DNA from: Diphasiastrum complanatum
Taxonomy: Eukaryota > Streptophyta > Lycopodiopsida > Lycopodiales > Lycopodiaceae
Length of the DNA stretch: 64,000 nt
Assembly: GCA_029204225.1 (NCBI GenBank)
Contig: CM055103.1
Span: 6,198,852-6,262,851 of the forward strand
Reading direction: 5' to 3'
Made by a program: the position numbers and the translations under genes
Notes under the pieces: model-generated
What the model saw: only the letters and a program-made list of their open reading frames with translations
Database searches by the model: none
Told to the model about the DNA's origin: nothing
In this document: positions 20,580 to 32,470 of the stretch, in pieces
Position numbering within the stretch: position 1 is the first letter of the stretch
Layout: each line of letters opens with the position of its first letter

Positions 20580-21567
20580 AATGACCAAATTAAATTGCCA
20601 ATTGATTTCTTTGATGATAAAGCCAAAGTACAGGTGAAGAAAGAAGTTGGTGTCAATATGGAAGAGCCAATGGAAAAAGACATGGTTAATAATGAGACTC
20701 CTAGGAGAGTGCCTAAGTGGTACTTGTCAGTAACAGGTGATGCTAATAAGGGAGATACTCCCGAATCAAGTGAGCAAGGAGAGCTTAGGAGATCAAGCAG
20801 AAATTGAAAACCTCCCGCTTGACTAGAGATGAATCTAGCCCTAATGGGATCCATCTTAACGGCTCAAGAACCTAAAACTTTCAACGAAGCAAAGGGACAC
20901 AAGGAGTGTCATGCAGCTATGGAAACAAAAATGGAGGCTATATCGAAGAACAAAACGTGGGACTTGGTTGAGTTACGTGATGGCAAGACGCCTATCACAT
21001 GTAAGTGGATCTACAAGACAAAGTATGGAGCGGATTCAACAAGTACAAAGCACGACTAGTTGCAAGAGGTTTTGAGCAGCATGAAGGTATAAACTTTGAG
21101 GAGACCTGCGCACCTGCAGCCAAAATGGTAACTATTCGTTATATCATTGCAATTTCTGCTTTCTATGGTTGGAAAATCCAGCAAATGGACGTCAAATCTG
21201 CTTTTCTTAATGGAGTATTGGATGAAGAGGTATATTTAGAGCAACCTCAAGGGTTTGTTGAGCTAGGGAGAGATCATTTGGTTTGTAAACTCAACAAAGC
21301 CATATATGGATTGAAGCAAGCACCACGAGCATGGTACTCTTGCATTGATGAACACTTCAAGCGAAGGAGAATGGTAAAGAGTGAGGTTGATCCTAATCTT
21401 TACATTCTTAGGCAAAACTCAGATATAGTGTTCATTGTTTTCTATGTCAATGATTTGCTTATTACAGGAAGTAATATGGGCTTAATTGATGAAATCAAAT
21501 CATACCTTTCCAATACCTTTGAGATGAGCGATTTAGGGCTGATGCATTATTGTCTTGGTATTGAATT
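20580..21567 (+). pseudogene. copia-2 RT, truncated
   Basis: After an acidic linker come MGSILTAQEPKTFNEAKG, MEAISKNKTWDLVELRDG and ITCKWIYKTKYG. A one-base frameshift near 21030 is followed by YKARLVARGFEQHEGINF, VTIRYIIAISAFYGW, QMDVKSAFLNGVLDEEVYLEQ, AIYGLKQAPRAWYS and DIVFIVFYVNDLLITGSN. The catalytic box is YVND instead of YVDD. The frame reaches LMHYCLGIEL and then enters the 3' LTR, so the RT thumb and RNase H are absent. Confidence 0.9.
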
Positions 21568-21569
21568 AT

Positions 21570-21783
21570 TGATAGCTATTACCAACTGTAACTAGCCATA
21601 GGCTAGTCTACTAGTCTACTCCTAAGTTTTCTCTCTCTCTATCAGGGTTCAGGGTTTATGTGTACATTTTACATTCAGAATGAAGTGTGGGGTGATAGAG
21701 TGATATTGCGTGTTCGTCTTCCGCCTCCTTACTTGGTGATTGTTTATGGTGAATGCTTGATGTTGCATATCTGATTATTGACA
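21570..21783 (+). repeat. 3' LTR of copia-2 (214 bp)
   Basis: Full-length match to 17246-17459. It begins TGATAGC and ends TTATTGACA; the following bases do not repeat the 5' flank. It is fused directly to RT coding sequence with no polypurine tract. Confidence 0.9.
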
Positions 21784-24700
21784 TCTATTTTTGTAATGGG
21801 TAGGTATTTCACTAATGTTGGGGCACTCAGTTGATGGAGAATGGAGAAGGAGAGACTCTTGTTGTCTTAGGCACTTTAGTCTAAACATTTATTTCTTTCT
21901 ATTTACAAGGTGCATTAGATTCTAGAATTGAACTTTTTGGTTGCCAACCTATTGTGTGGGAATTGATATTCTTTATGATTTTTAGTTGTGGGCCTAACAA
22001 AGATGTGGTGAATCGCAATGATGGCAATGCCAATTGAAGCTTCACAAATATTGTATGGCTCATAAGAAGTTCATGAAAAAATTCAAAAAAGAGATTATGT
22101 TAGAAAAACAATAAAACAAAACAAAACAAAAAGAGGCTCAAATACTATGGCTCGTGAAATGCATTTCAGTCGTAAAAGGCAATGCCAACCTAGAATTCAC
22201 GTTTGGGAAAGTATTTTCCAATGACCTTTCCATTGAGCGTAACAAATCTTCATTCATGATTCAAAAGAACATGTTTGCAATAGATTCATCATCCTTTTAA
22301 CTAGTGGAAAGTTCACTAGAAAATACATTCCCCAATACATGCAAAGTTCAGACTCCTTCTTAGGCTTATTTTTTTGGGCATCATTCTCCACAATTGCCCA
22401 TAGATTATGTTAGATAATCCATGTATAAATGGTCCATCAAACATTTTAAGAGAATATTTAAAACAAAAAATGTCCTACAATCTTTATCCATCATAAAGTC
22501 CCCACCCTCAAGGATCTTCTTGGATTTTTAAACCCACCCCTCATCCTTCACCCTCAAGCCCTAGAAAGTCATTGAGTGGGCTACATACAAAGTACTTGTT
22601 TAGTATTTTATTATGTATTATTGCATACGAGTGGCCAAATAATGTGCATGCCTAGTTTGACAAATTGTGTCTTTTCTTTCTTTTTTTTTCTCTCGAAAAA
22701 ATTAAATGTAGATTAATGACTTTATACAAAGTACATGAAGAAGAAAAAAAACTTAAACACGATAAAGTTTCTCAGCTTCCTTAGAAATAAGTAAGAGGGG
22801 GAGCCAAAATCATCATTCCCGAATTTCGTACTATTTTTGTCTAGCCGTATACTCCAAAGAGTAATAATTCTAAAACATTGCCAATAAGCATTAACCGCTA
22901 CATCCTCAAAATTAATGTCTTTTTCAAATTTTATAATAAAGCAGGCCCATTAAAAGCTACATAGAAGATTATGAGAATCTAAAAAGTAAAATAACCTTTT
23001 CATTTGGCATATTACGAATCTTTATACCTATAGAAAATTCTCAAGCCAAATGCAGCCCATTAAAAGTGCAAAAAGAAGTTGAACTAGATGACATCCTTTG
23101 AGAAAATATAAAAAAAGAAATGTGTCATACAATTGTATGAAGGGATTGGCTTTGTCAACCATTAAGCTTAACAAAGTAAATTTTAGTGACATTGACACCA
23201 TGTTGAACCGTCATTTGGGCATTGCCATAATCGTACTTCTACTTTACCTATTGGAGAGGTCATTGGGAAATATATGTTCCCTAGTATATAATAGTTTTTC
23301 TCGAAGATTTTGAAGTGAAGCAAGAATCTATAAAATGATATAAAAGTCACATCAAAAGATGTGCTGCTTGGTATAAAGTGTAATTGTTGCCATGAGAAAT
23401 TTTACATGAATTGTATGGCCCTTAAATATTCTTTTGGTAGTAAAAGACATTTTTACCAACTCGATGAGTCCACTAATCATAGAGAACGTTGCATGCAAAA
23501 TTTTCCCATTACATATAATACTATTGTTGTGTTACAAGAAGTAAGCATTTTGTATTGGGGAACGAATTTTTCAATTACCTTTGCATGGCGCAAAGGGATG
23601 GCAAATTTATGATGAGGTTTTTAGGCCTCCCGAAAATTAGACAATCCTTGAATCTAGTGTAAAGGTCACCAAAAAAATCCTTTCCCAAGTATAAAGGATT
23701 GGCAAAGCATATGTTACATTAAGGCCCACATTTTTTAACTTTTGATAGGTGTAATGTCTTCTTCCAACTTCTCATGGGCCTAATTTGCTTTTGTATAAAC
23801 TTCAATGCTCAAAAAGTAATGACCTACGTTGTTTTATCTATTTTTTTAACTTATTGATAAAGAAAATTTTGCAAAATTTGCTAACTGCAAGTCTGCAGCC
23901 CATAAATTTGCAACTACTAGTCTTGTTTGCATGATTCAATGCACTTTAGAACTGCAAAGTAAAATGCCACAACAATCCTTTACAATCAACTTATGTTTTC
24001 AGAAATGTCTTTCCATAGACCTTCACACGTGGTATGTTTTCAAAATTACAACTCTTGAGCACCATGTTTTCTCAAATAAACTTAACCACTATTGAAGGTT
24101 CTCCATGACTATCATTCACATGCATGTGTAATGCATGAGCCAATATATTATCTTCCTTTTGCAATGAATCAAGTTATCTTGTACCGGCGAAATATGAACA
24201 ATAATTACAAATTATGCATCATAGACATAGATCCTAGTACAATAGCCTTGAAGCGCAAGCAAGAATAATCTTCGGTCTCGAAGGATAAGCATCAACATTC
24301 TTCATCCCTAAAGGGTAGGTAATGTTGAAAATGAAAAATCATCTATCTTGACTTTAGGCTTGTCACAAAGTTTTTTCTATGAAAGTTTGTTGTTTGATAA
24401 TGTAAATGCCAAATTTGGCCTAGGAGAAACTCGAGCTATATGGGTTTCTCAAGTCTAGTTGGTAGTATACAACTTGCATATAGATTATAGACTTAGAAAT
24501 GTTATTAATATGCTTGTAGAAACTCGTGGCATATCACATACAATGGTTGTAAGTGATCCATAGTGACATGCAAGGCATGCACAAAGTGAAATGGACACAT
24601 GCATGATGATTTGTACAATTCTAGTTGAAAAAATGACACTTAGTAAAAGTAGGTAGAAATGCATGCATGAGAAGTGACAAATGTCACTAATACTCTAGTT

Positions 24701-25690
24701 TTCACTTTTAGATGTGGATGGAAGTTGGATGGATGTGGGTCTACCTCGAGCTACCTCAAACTCCATAAATATGTGTAGACATTCTCATAATCTTTGATGA
24801 AGAACCAAGATTTGAAGCTATTTCATGCCATTTTGAATCTACACTATCATTTGCTTGAATATTGCTCTCTATTTCTCTCTCTAGCTCGAGTTGAGGTTTA
24901 TGCTCATGCAATAAATTCTTGTACTTTCTCTCTCTTGTTTATCAAAGCTATCCTTCTTTGATTCTTAGCATGCTAGATTGTGATTAAGCCATTAAATTTT
25001 GTACTAGATCTTGATATTCAATCTAGAATCAGTTTGTGTGCTAATCATAAAGCTTAATAAGATCATTCACACTTGAGGATCATTCCCCACATGTGTGAAC
25101 TTGTTGAAAATTTTGTCAGGTAACTATACTCTTTGACCTCAAAGGAAGAATGTTTAACCCTAAGGGCATAAAACAACAATCTTCGATGGGGGACTTCAAA
25201 CCACAACCTTGCAACAACAATGAGAGCTATAGGCCTGTGCATCCTCATGTGTTGGAGTAGGGTATTGAACTCAAGTGGGCATGCCCACAACCAGGATCTC
25301 AACTACCATGTTAAGATTGTACATGCACCTTTTATTACATATGGATTTACTCCAACCATCCTCAAAGGGACAAAAGAAAAGCAAGCCAAGTCTCCACTAA
25401 CTTGAAATGACCTAGCATGCCTTGCTAGAAAACTCTTGAGGAGATCCAAAAAATTACAAAGACTCTTATTTAGCAAGAAGCCATCCTAGTAGGCGGTACA
25501 CTAGACAATTTTTCAAAGGTGAAAGAATCCTGGTTTAGAATTTATCTATCACTCATGAGTAATCCCTCCTTATTCCAGTTTGTTGCAAATGCAATAAAAT
25601 ATATGTTATAAAAAATATCTCCAATAGACACTTTATCGTTTCATTGAAAAAATACGTTCCCCGATCATTGACGATCTCAACAAGACAACC
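21784..25690. other. Featureless AT-rich stretch
   Basis: About 3.9 kb with only short open frames (83 codons or fewer) without recognisable motifs. Local A-rich and T-rich tracts occur (for example about 22100-22130 and 22675-22700). No gene, LTR pair or RNA gene could be supported. Confidence 0.4.
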
Positions 25691-25693
25691 AAA

Positions 25694-26314
25694 TCAAACA
25701 ATAATATTCTCATACAAAATTTTTGCAATAAATTTCACATCAGCTACACGAAGTCCTCGTGCTTCAATCCATTTGGTCATATCATTTGTCGCTATGATAA
25801 TGTATCTAGCTTGAGTACCTCTTGCAACAAGATGTATATGACCAACGTAATCAAGTCCCCATTTTTCAAACAATACTTGTGCTAGGTTTGGATGTAAAGG
25901 TTCATAATTTTGTTTTGTAGGATGACGTCCACGTTGACAAACATCGCAAAACTGAATATACTTCTCTGTATCTTTATAAAGTGTAGGCCACCAACATGTT
26001 GATTGCAAAATTTTTCAAAGAGTAATATCAGATGAAAAATGTCCTCCTCCCATTCCATCATGAGAAAACATGACTAGATCAGACACTTCATGTGGTAAAA
26101 CACATCTTCTTAGAATATCATTAGCTCCATGGCGATACAATTGACTAGCAATCAATTGATAAGGTTGTGCTTTTAAAATCAATCGCCTCTGTTGAGCTTT
26201 GGACAAAGATTCGTTAGGCTGGCCTAACATCAGATATTCAACAATATCTTTTGTCCACTCTCCTCTTTGATGGTGACTGATCTTCGAAACAGTGGTACGA
26301 CCGTAAAAGTACAA
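25694..26314 (-). pseudogene. Ty3/gypsy integrase fragment, inverted-repeat arm 1
   Basis: The minus strand reads RRLILKAQPYQLIASQLYRHG, split, then LRRCVLPHEVSDLVMFSHDG and GGGHFSSDITL. After a stop comes STCWWPTLYKDTEKYIQFCDVC then QRGRHPTKQ. This is the H-H-C-C integrase zinc site (HDG..GHF...CDVCQRG). It is followed by EKWGLDYVGHI, the first catalytic Asp region, and IIATNDMTKWIEA. The core ends at FIAKILYEN, so the second Asp and the Glu are missing. A second copy of the same region lies inverted at 27243-27650. Confidence 0.85.
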
Positions 26315-26473
26315 GGCCTTGCTTTGGTATATGGTGGATCTATTGGTGGATCTCCCTCCATTTGTCCAATACCCATGTCATCTTGCCCTTGGTCTTGTAG
26401 TCACTGGCTAAAAAGCTCGCATGACTGGCATCTGGAGGTAAGGAGTTGTTTGAAGGATGTTGGCCACTACTTG

Positions 26474-26977
26474 CTAATACTCTTTGATGAATGCTTTTGC
26501 CTTGGACAATTCTGATGATGCTTTTTCCTTAAAAGAGTCAAACTTGAGTTGGAAGCCTGACAATGCTTGTTTATATGTTTCGACTTTTTGAAACAAATAA
26601 TTAATCTCATTTTGGGAGACCGAACGATCTGGTATAGGGGTGTGTAGCAGATTATCCCTCTCCTGAGCTACTGCATCCAACTTTTTAAGGATCCACTCCT
26701 TTTCCATCTGATCCATATATTATTGACCTTGCAAGAGGTTGACCTTCTGTCTGGCATCTTGGACAGCTTTGTCGACTTTGTTCTGAGCTATGATGAGGGC
26801 ATTCTGGGGCTCGATGACATATTTCTCTAGCGCGTCTTCTTTTTGTTTGGCCTTCTTGAGATTGGCCTCTAATTTCTCTTCATGTTATTTCGAGATCTTC
26901 AGCTCCTGATTGATCTAAATTAGCTTTTGGATGATCAAAGTATTTTCAAAGCCGAGGTTTGAAATCCGCTTCTCCAT
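26474..26977 (-). pseudogene. Coiled-coil ORF with three in-frame stops
   Basis: One minus-strand frame runs from MEKRISNLGFENTLIIQKL to SSELSKAKAFIKEY, broken only by three stops (about 26912, 26886 and 26721). The sequence is rich in Lys, Glu, Gln and Leu with heptad-like spacing, for example HEEKLEANLKKAKQKEDALEK and VDKAVQDARQKVNLL, so a long coiled coil is likely. I do not recognise the protein. It lies 160 bp upstream, same strand, of the gypsy integrase fragment and could be an extra ORF of that element or a captured host exon. Confidence 0.5.
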
Positions 26978-27242
26978 TGAAATATTCTCAAAACCCTATG
27001 TTTTTTCTATAAAAATTACTCACAAGATGATTTAATCTAGCAAAAAATGTTCTATCACTTCCATATGTATGTTGGTGAGTAAGATGGAATCCATACAATG
27101 TCAGAATCAAAAAGTTGCCTATATGGAATGGGTGTGGTACTCATGTAGTCCATATTGACGGCCAGTTTGTCCTTGTTAGTTTTGGTTGTTCCCAATGTAT
27201 CAATTGTGGCAAAGGACATGAAAAATAATCGATCAATCTAAT

Positions 27243-27650
27243 GTTCATGATATTCTAGGAAGATGTGTTTTGCCACATGAAGTGTTTGATCTAATCATGT
27301 TCTCTCATGATGGAATGAGAGGAGAACATTTTTCATTTGATATTACTATTTGAAAATTTTTGCAATCAAGATGTTGGTAGCCTACACTTTATAAAGATAT
27401 ATATAAGTATTTTCATTCTTGCGATGTTTGTCAACGTGGACGTCATCCTACGAAACAAAATTATGAACCTTTACATCCAGTCCTAGCAGAAGTACCATTT
27501 GAAAAATGGGCACTTGATTACGTTGGTCGTATACATCCTCGGGCAAGAGGTACTCAAGCTAGATACAATATTGTAGCGACAGATGATATGACCAAATGGG
27601 TTGAATTACGAGCAGTTCGTGTAGCTGATGCAAAATCTATCGCAAAAAGA
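27243..27650 (+). pseudogene. Ty3/gypsy integrase fragment, inverted-repeat arm 2
   Basis: The plus strand reads ILGRCVLPHEVFDLIMFSHDG, then a stop, PTLYKDIYKYFHSCDVCQRG, then EKWALDYVGRIHPRARGTQ and VATDDMTKWVELRAVRVADA. It is the same integrase segment as 25694-26314, roughly 85-88% identical at DNA level by eye, on the opposite strand. Both copies end at nearly the same codon (SIAK/FIAK). The two arms enclose about 1.1 kb. Confidence 0.85.
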
Positions 27651-27834
27651 ACCAAAATGTAGCAAATAAAAGGCCATAGTAAAAGGTGATGCTACATTAT
27701 CACATGCATCGATAAAAGTATTTAGTATCGTAGGGTGAGACTTGAGAATGTAAAAAACAATGTTTGAAAATATCCATTCATTGTAAGAACAAAGAGTAAA
27801 ACCATTTCTCAGAGGTGAGCCAACAAAAGTCCTT

Positions 27835-28345
27835 CTATCCATCACTGGATAGTAGGAGGTATGCAAGTAAGAAACCATAATCATTTAAAGAGTGTACTTG
27901 CTTTTGGACAACAAGCCTAAAAATCGTATAAATCTTCAAGGAATTATGCGTAGATAATGCTATTGTCCATCTCTGGACAATAGACATGTTTTCAAAAGAG
28001 CTTTTAAGGATTGATGAAGCTAGCAATCCATTGTTGGGCTGCATGCTCATTATCCTCTTGATAGTTATATTAACAATGAAAGAGAAGCTAACTATCCATC
28101 ACTGGACAACGACATTACTATAAAACTATAGCCAGAAATCCGCAAAGAATAGGGCCATCCCTGCACTGTATTTTAGAAGTAAACAACCATCATCATAGAT
28201 AGAGATGTGATTAGTCTACCATCGCTGCAACCAGAGTATCATTAAAGAGATGTATGTGAGTGGAATACCTCCATCGCTGCCTTTTGGGCACAATGTATGC
28301 CTATTTTCTTCAAGGTTACATGCTTAACCTGTCCATCGCTGGATA
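27835..28345. repeat. Array of short palindromic repeats with ~60-nt spacing
   Basis: A core CCATCNCTGG-like motif recurs at 27839, 27967, 28096, 28155, 28219, 28271 and 28333, with a degenerate copy at 28028. Several are perfect hairpins: CTATCCA-TCAC-TGGATAG (27835-27852) and CTATTGTCCA-TCTC-TGGACAATAG (27960-27983). Spacings are about 128 (two units), 61, 68, 59, 64, 52 and 62. The intervening sequence is not obviously repeated. I know no plant family that looks like this. Confidence 0.6.
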
Positions 28346-28882
28346 GCTACTTTTCCAACATAAAAAAGCTTTGCAAAAAGCTTCATTTGATTAATAACCT
28401 CTACTGATCTCTGAGAATTATCTTAAAGAGCATCATCTCGAATGCTACAACCAAGCAAGAAGAGAGGAACCATAGCCAAGTATTGAGATGAAGGGTACTT
28501 ACCGTATAAGATCTTTTGCAAAGTATTGAACTGGTAGGGCGCACTTTCTATAGGTGAGAGCCAAAAAAACTCTTCACAATGTTGTGAGTCAAATGTTGAA
28601 AGCTGCATGTTTATATAATGTCATGCAACAAAATTTTCCGGAAGGTGACATTCAGTTTAAAGAGGGGATGGGAAAATAAATTTCCCTCCAAACTTAAATT
28701 TAAAAGTTTTGTAGAGTCTTATTTTCTAAGTAGCAGTGGGAAGTTTCTTTAATTAAAAAAACCTTTTTTGTAAGTGTAGAAGGCTAATTGAAAAAAACCT
28801 TGCATCTTTAAAGAGGCAGAATGTCTATAGTTGTCCACTCGTTTGATAGCAAAGCAAGGTAAATAAAAACGAAGAAGCATCC

Positions 28883-29093
<211 letters not shown>

Positions 29094-29149
29094 ATCGCCT
29101 CTCGAAGGACTTCTGCCAAAAAATCTAAATACAAAACAAAGGTAAATCC

Positions 29150-29990
29150 CTTTGAACAAGAGAAAACAAATAAAATTCAGCATGACATGCCAGATCATTT
29201 CAAACGTTATACTCTAGGTGATGTTGTGATTATTATACCAAAATCTCATCATGAACTTGAGGACCAACTGCCAAAAACACAAGAAGTTTATGATGGACCA
29301 GCTAGGATGCAACCTATGAATCTAGTTGAGCAAGGAGAAGATGAGAAATAGTTCAAGTTGGAGCACAACTTTTGACATACCAGTTCCAAGCGTTGAGAAA
29401 TTTGTTGATCAAGTATCACAATTGTTTTGCTTTGACTTACAAGGATCTTAAGGGAATTCCTACTTTAGTGGTCGAGCATACTATCCCAAAGGAGTTGCAG
29501 AGATTACTAAAAGCTAATTTTATTTATGAGATCGAACATACTGAATGGGTTTCACCAATCGTCATCGTTCCAAAGAAAAATGGCAAGATGCAAATTTGTG
29601 TGAACCTAAAGGCCTTGAACAAAGTTACACAGAAGGATCATTTTCCATTATCTTTTTGTATTAGATCACCTTGATGGAGCGAAAGCTTACAGTTTTTTGA
29701 ATGGATTTAGTGGATACAACCAAGTCAAAATTACACCTGATGATCAGCATAAACTTTGTGAAACCAAATTGATGGCAGTTCATGCATTAGCTACGAAAAA
29801 AGCTCCTCGTAAAGCATGACATGATCATCAATTACATAAAAAAGATCTTAAGGAAGGACATCTTGCCTTGATGTATAAAACGAAACTGATCAAAGGGATA
29901 TTGAAACTCACATGTGAAAGAGCATATAGAGTTAAGACAATTTTATCATACGTGTTGAATTTCTATCCTCTCCATCCCTTATCTCATTGC
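29150..29990 (+). pseudogene. Ty3/gypsy RT fragment fused to an integrase tail
   Basis: KDLKGIPTLVVEHTIPKE is followed at once by LQRLLKANFIYEIEHTEWV and SPIVIVPKKNGKMQICVNL, then LNKVTQKDHFPL; these are gypsy RT motifs. Relative to intact elements the segment between VEHTIP and QRLLKANF is shortened. After a frameshift FLNGFSGYNQVKITPDDQ (RT motif B region) appears. The sequence then jumps to KKDLKEGHLALMYKTKLIKG and RAYRVKTILSY, which resembles the integrase C-terminus. An internal deletion therefore joined RT to the integrase tail. Confidence 0.8.
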
Positions 29991-30007
29991 TAATCTAGGT
30001 CCATTCA

Positions 30008-30283
30008 TTACTTGTATGTAAATACGTGTATTGTCACACACTCTACAGAAATGCACTTGTTTTCATTAGTCACATTCATCTTGATCACATGTAAAGCTTT
30101 CTTTCTCCTCTTGTCATACCTCAATTGTTCTTGAGGTGCCAAAGGTCTCTCCTTCACACCTACAACAATATCCATCAAATCATTCATCTCAAGCAAAGAT
30201 TCCATCCTCACCTTCCAAGTAGAATAGTTTGCTGAGGTAAGCCTATCATTGTCTTCCAACATGAAGCCACTTGAGGTTGCCAT
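30008..30283 (-). pseudogene. copia-3 Gag N-terminus, truncated
   Basis: MATSSGFMLEDNDRLTSAN then NYSTWKVRMESLLEMNDLMD match the DUF4219/UBN2 start of copia Gag ('L-x-x-x-N-Y-x-x-W-x-x-x-M-x-x-x-L'). The homologous part ends near residue 80 and the frame closes at 30008, where gypsy-derived sequence begins. Upstream on the same strand are a leader, a PBS and a probable 5' LTR. Confidence 0.75.
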
Positions 30284-30832
30284 GTTGCAATGATCTGATA
30301 TTCTCTTTGAATCTGCTCCAATGCACTTAGCACTCCCTTGAAAATCAACAAATGAAACTCAAGAAAAATTCACAGGAAACAATCTAGCCTCTCCTTTTTC
30401 TCTTCTAGCAAATCTCTTGATCACAATAGATCTAAAAACAATATGATGAACTTTTGCCAACACCTAAGATTGAAACACACCCTTGAAAAAGTCCAGTAAC
30501 TTAAAATCAAGAGATCCTATCAAATTTAGGGTTACTCCAAAAATGCAAAATATTGAATCAAGCAAAATCTATATTCAAAAGCTAGAATCTAGATATCTCA
30601 TCTAATAGAATGTAGCATCCACAAACATAAGAAATTTTTGTCTCCACATTCCAATAAGTGGTTTAAAAAATCAGCCATATACAAGTGTTTTGACCCAAAA
30701 TGATTTTAAGATCACAAAGATCCAATCTCTATACTTGAAACTACAAGATTTGAGCTAGAAACACCTCCAAATCCACATAGAATTTATGGTGCCCTCAAAT
30801 CAAGCAAAATCCACCAACTTTGTCCTAAAACC
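30284..30832 (-). other. Leader of copia-3 between PBS and gag
   Basis: About 550 bp, AT-rich, no open frame. Its position between the primer binding site and the gag ATG identifies it as the 5' untranslated leader. Confidence 0.5.
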
Positions 30833-30844
30833 TGCTCTGATACC
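30833..30844 (-). other. Primer binding site of copia-3
   Basis: The minus strand reads GGTATCAGAGCA, matching the initiator tRNA-Met PBS. One base further right the probable LTR begins (TGTGAAAAAT on the plus strand). Confidence 0.8.
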
Positions 30845-30845
30845 T

Positions 30846-31450
30846 TGTGAAAAATACAAATCCAAAATAAATTTAGTGGATCAACAAGATCTTAGCCAAA
30901 TTTGATTGCACATCTAGAAATAGTTAGAAGATAGAAATCACTACTTTATGCATGCCAGAACTTAGAAATGCATAATGATTTGATCATAAACACTTAGATA
31001 TGACTTAGTATTGTCCCTGTCCATACAGAAGCAGTATAGTACTGTACTTCACATGTGTGGAAGGAAGATCTACCATAAAATCAACATTCTACACATAGAA
31101 AACCAAGCTATAAAGAGAAATACACATGAGATGGACATAGAAATACAAGAGATGAATTCTCAAAAAAGAAAGAAACTTTGATAGTTATTTTTCCATGCAA
31201 GTATAGCTATTTATAGATTCAAAAATGTCATTTGGCCACTTGCCCTAAACTTAACTAAAATTGGAAACTTCTAGATACTTCATCAAAAACCTAGAAATTC
31301 TAGTCTACATGCAATGTATCAAATTTAGCCAATTAGAATGGGTCCAAATCTGACCTCATCCACTTATCTACTTTCCAAAAAATAGTACAAATGTTATTTA
31401 GACCTTTATTGACAAATATGTGCTAGAAATTAAGCCCATAGTTTCCTCCT
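30846..31450 (-). repeat. Probable 5' LTR of copia-3
   Basis: The inner edge is fixed by the PBS; the outer edge is approximate because no second LTR is present. A TATA-like CTATAAATAGC on the minus strand (about 31206-31216) sits where a promoter would, giving U3 to the right and R/U5 to the left. Confidence 0.5.
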
Positions 31451-31649
31451 TGGTGAATGACTAATTTCTATTTCATGATTCTTCCTGCATGTTTATTGAT
31501 CATTGATCTAGGGTCAGGTGAAACCAACTTTGGTTCTACGTCTGCTCATCTGATACCTGCAAGAATCACAAACTTAGACAGCCAATTTATTCAAAGAACA
31601 TCTACAACGGACTTCCGGCTGATCTCCAACAAAGGGTAACCAATTTTGT

Positions 31650-32470
31650 CATAGATTCAAGGTTCATATGTCAAGTTTAATAACTTGAAGTCATTAAAGA
31701 CTTGGCCATCTTCAAAGACTTCAAGCTTGCATTTAGAACAAGACTGTAGAAATACATTACCTTTTTCAACAGTCTGCAGAAATACACTATGTTTTTCAAT
31801 AGTTTCGGCTTTTTTGCATTTCCCTGAAATGCGATACTTTCGTAGTTCAAAAGCTTTTTTTTTTAACACAGCTTCGGCCTCTTTGCGAAAAATGCAAAGA
31901 GAGAAAAAATTCTCGAAGGTCATCTATTTTCACGCATTAAGCTATTTCAAAGACACCACCGTCTTTTTAGGGGCACCTTCGGCTTCTTGCGAAAAATGTG
32001 AAAAGAGAGAAAAATCCCGAAGGTCGTCTCAAATAAACGAGGAATGTTCCAACGACGTCCTCATTCGTGTCAACGACGCTAAATTATTGACCGTATATAT
32101 ATTGTGTACAATTGTCACAAAAGCCATATACTTCCAAGTACAACGGCTCTCCTAACTAGGTGACAAGCATTCAATGTAATTAATACACGGATGAAATCCA
32201 TAAATAGATCGTCAAAGCACAGATTAGTGGTTGCTCCATCCATGAGACACATTATTTGAGCCTCCCAATTACGCCGTCATTTTTTGTTGTAATTGCTATT
32301 TTGTATTGTGCTTCAATGTAGTACAACAACAGCTTGCTTTTATCTATGTACAATGTAGATGAATGCTTGTTGTGATTGAATGTATTTTTATTGATATTTG
32401 ATCGCACTTGTTTACTCACTCTGATCAGAACACAGACGTCTATGACTCCTCAGTTTTTAATCAGACGATG
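31650..32470. repeat. LTR-like region with recurrent ...CTTCGGC / GCGAAAAATG motifs
   Basis: Contains repeats of phrases such as ttcggcttcttgcgaaaaatg (two variants near 31870-31900 and 31978-31999) and cagtctgcagaaataca (two variants near 31742-31787). The same vocabulary occurs in the copia LTRs at 36.1-36.4, 50.2-50.5 and 51.9-52.1 kb. I therefore read this as a decayed LTR of that group; borders are not defined. Confidence 0.4.

Larger units (their letters stand above)
17246..21783 (+). mobile_element. Ty1/copia LTR retrotransposon (copia-2), internally deleted
   Basis: Two 214-bp LTRs (17246-17459 and 21570-21783) flank PBS, leader, gag, protease, integrase and the first part of RT. By eye the LTRs differ at about 12 positions (roughly 94% identical), so it looks somewhat younger than copia-1. 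Coding sequence ends in RT at the phrase LMHYCLGIEL and passes directly into the 3' LTR; the rest of RT, RNase H and the polypurine tract are missing. No matching target-site duplication abuts the outer ends, but the five bases attat precede both LTRs. It could only move with proteins from another copy. Confidence 0.9.

Noticed and set aside
27835-28345. CRISPR array
   Set aside because: The spacing and palindromes resemble one superficially, but repeats are short and vary, there are no cas genes and the DNA is plant nuclear.
27606-28608. PPR-like protein on the minus strand
   Set aside because: Some phrases (ILNTFIDACDNVAS) look PPR-like, but the recurring motif is spaced 52-68 nt, not ~105, and frames change constantly.
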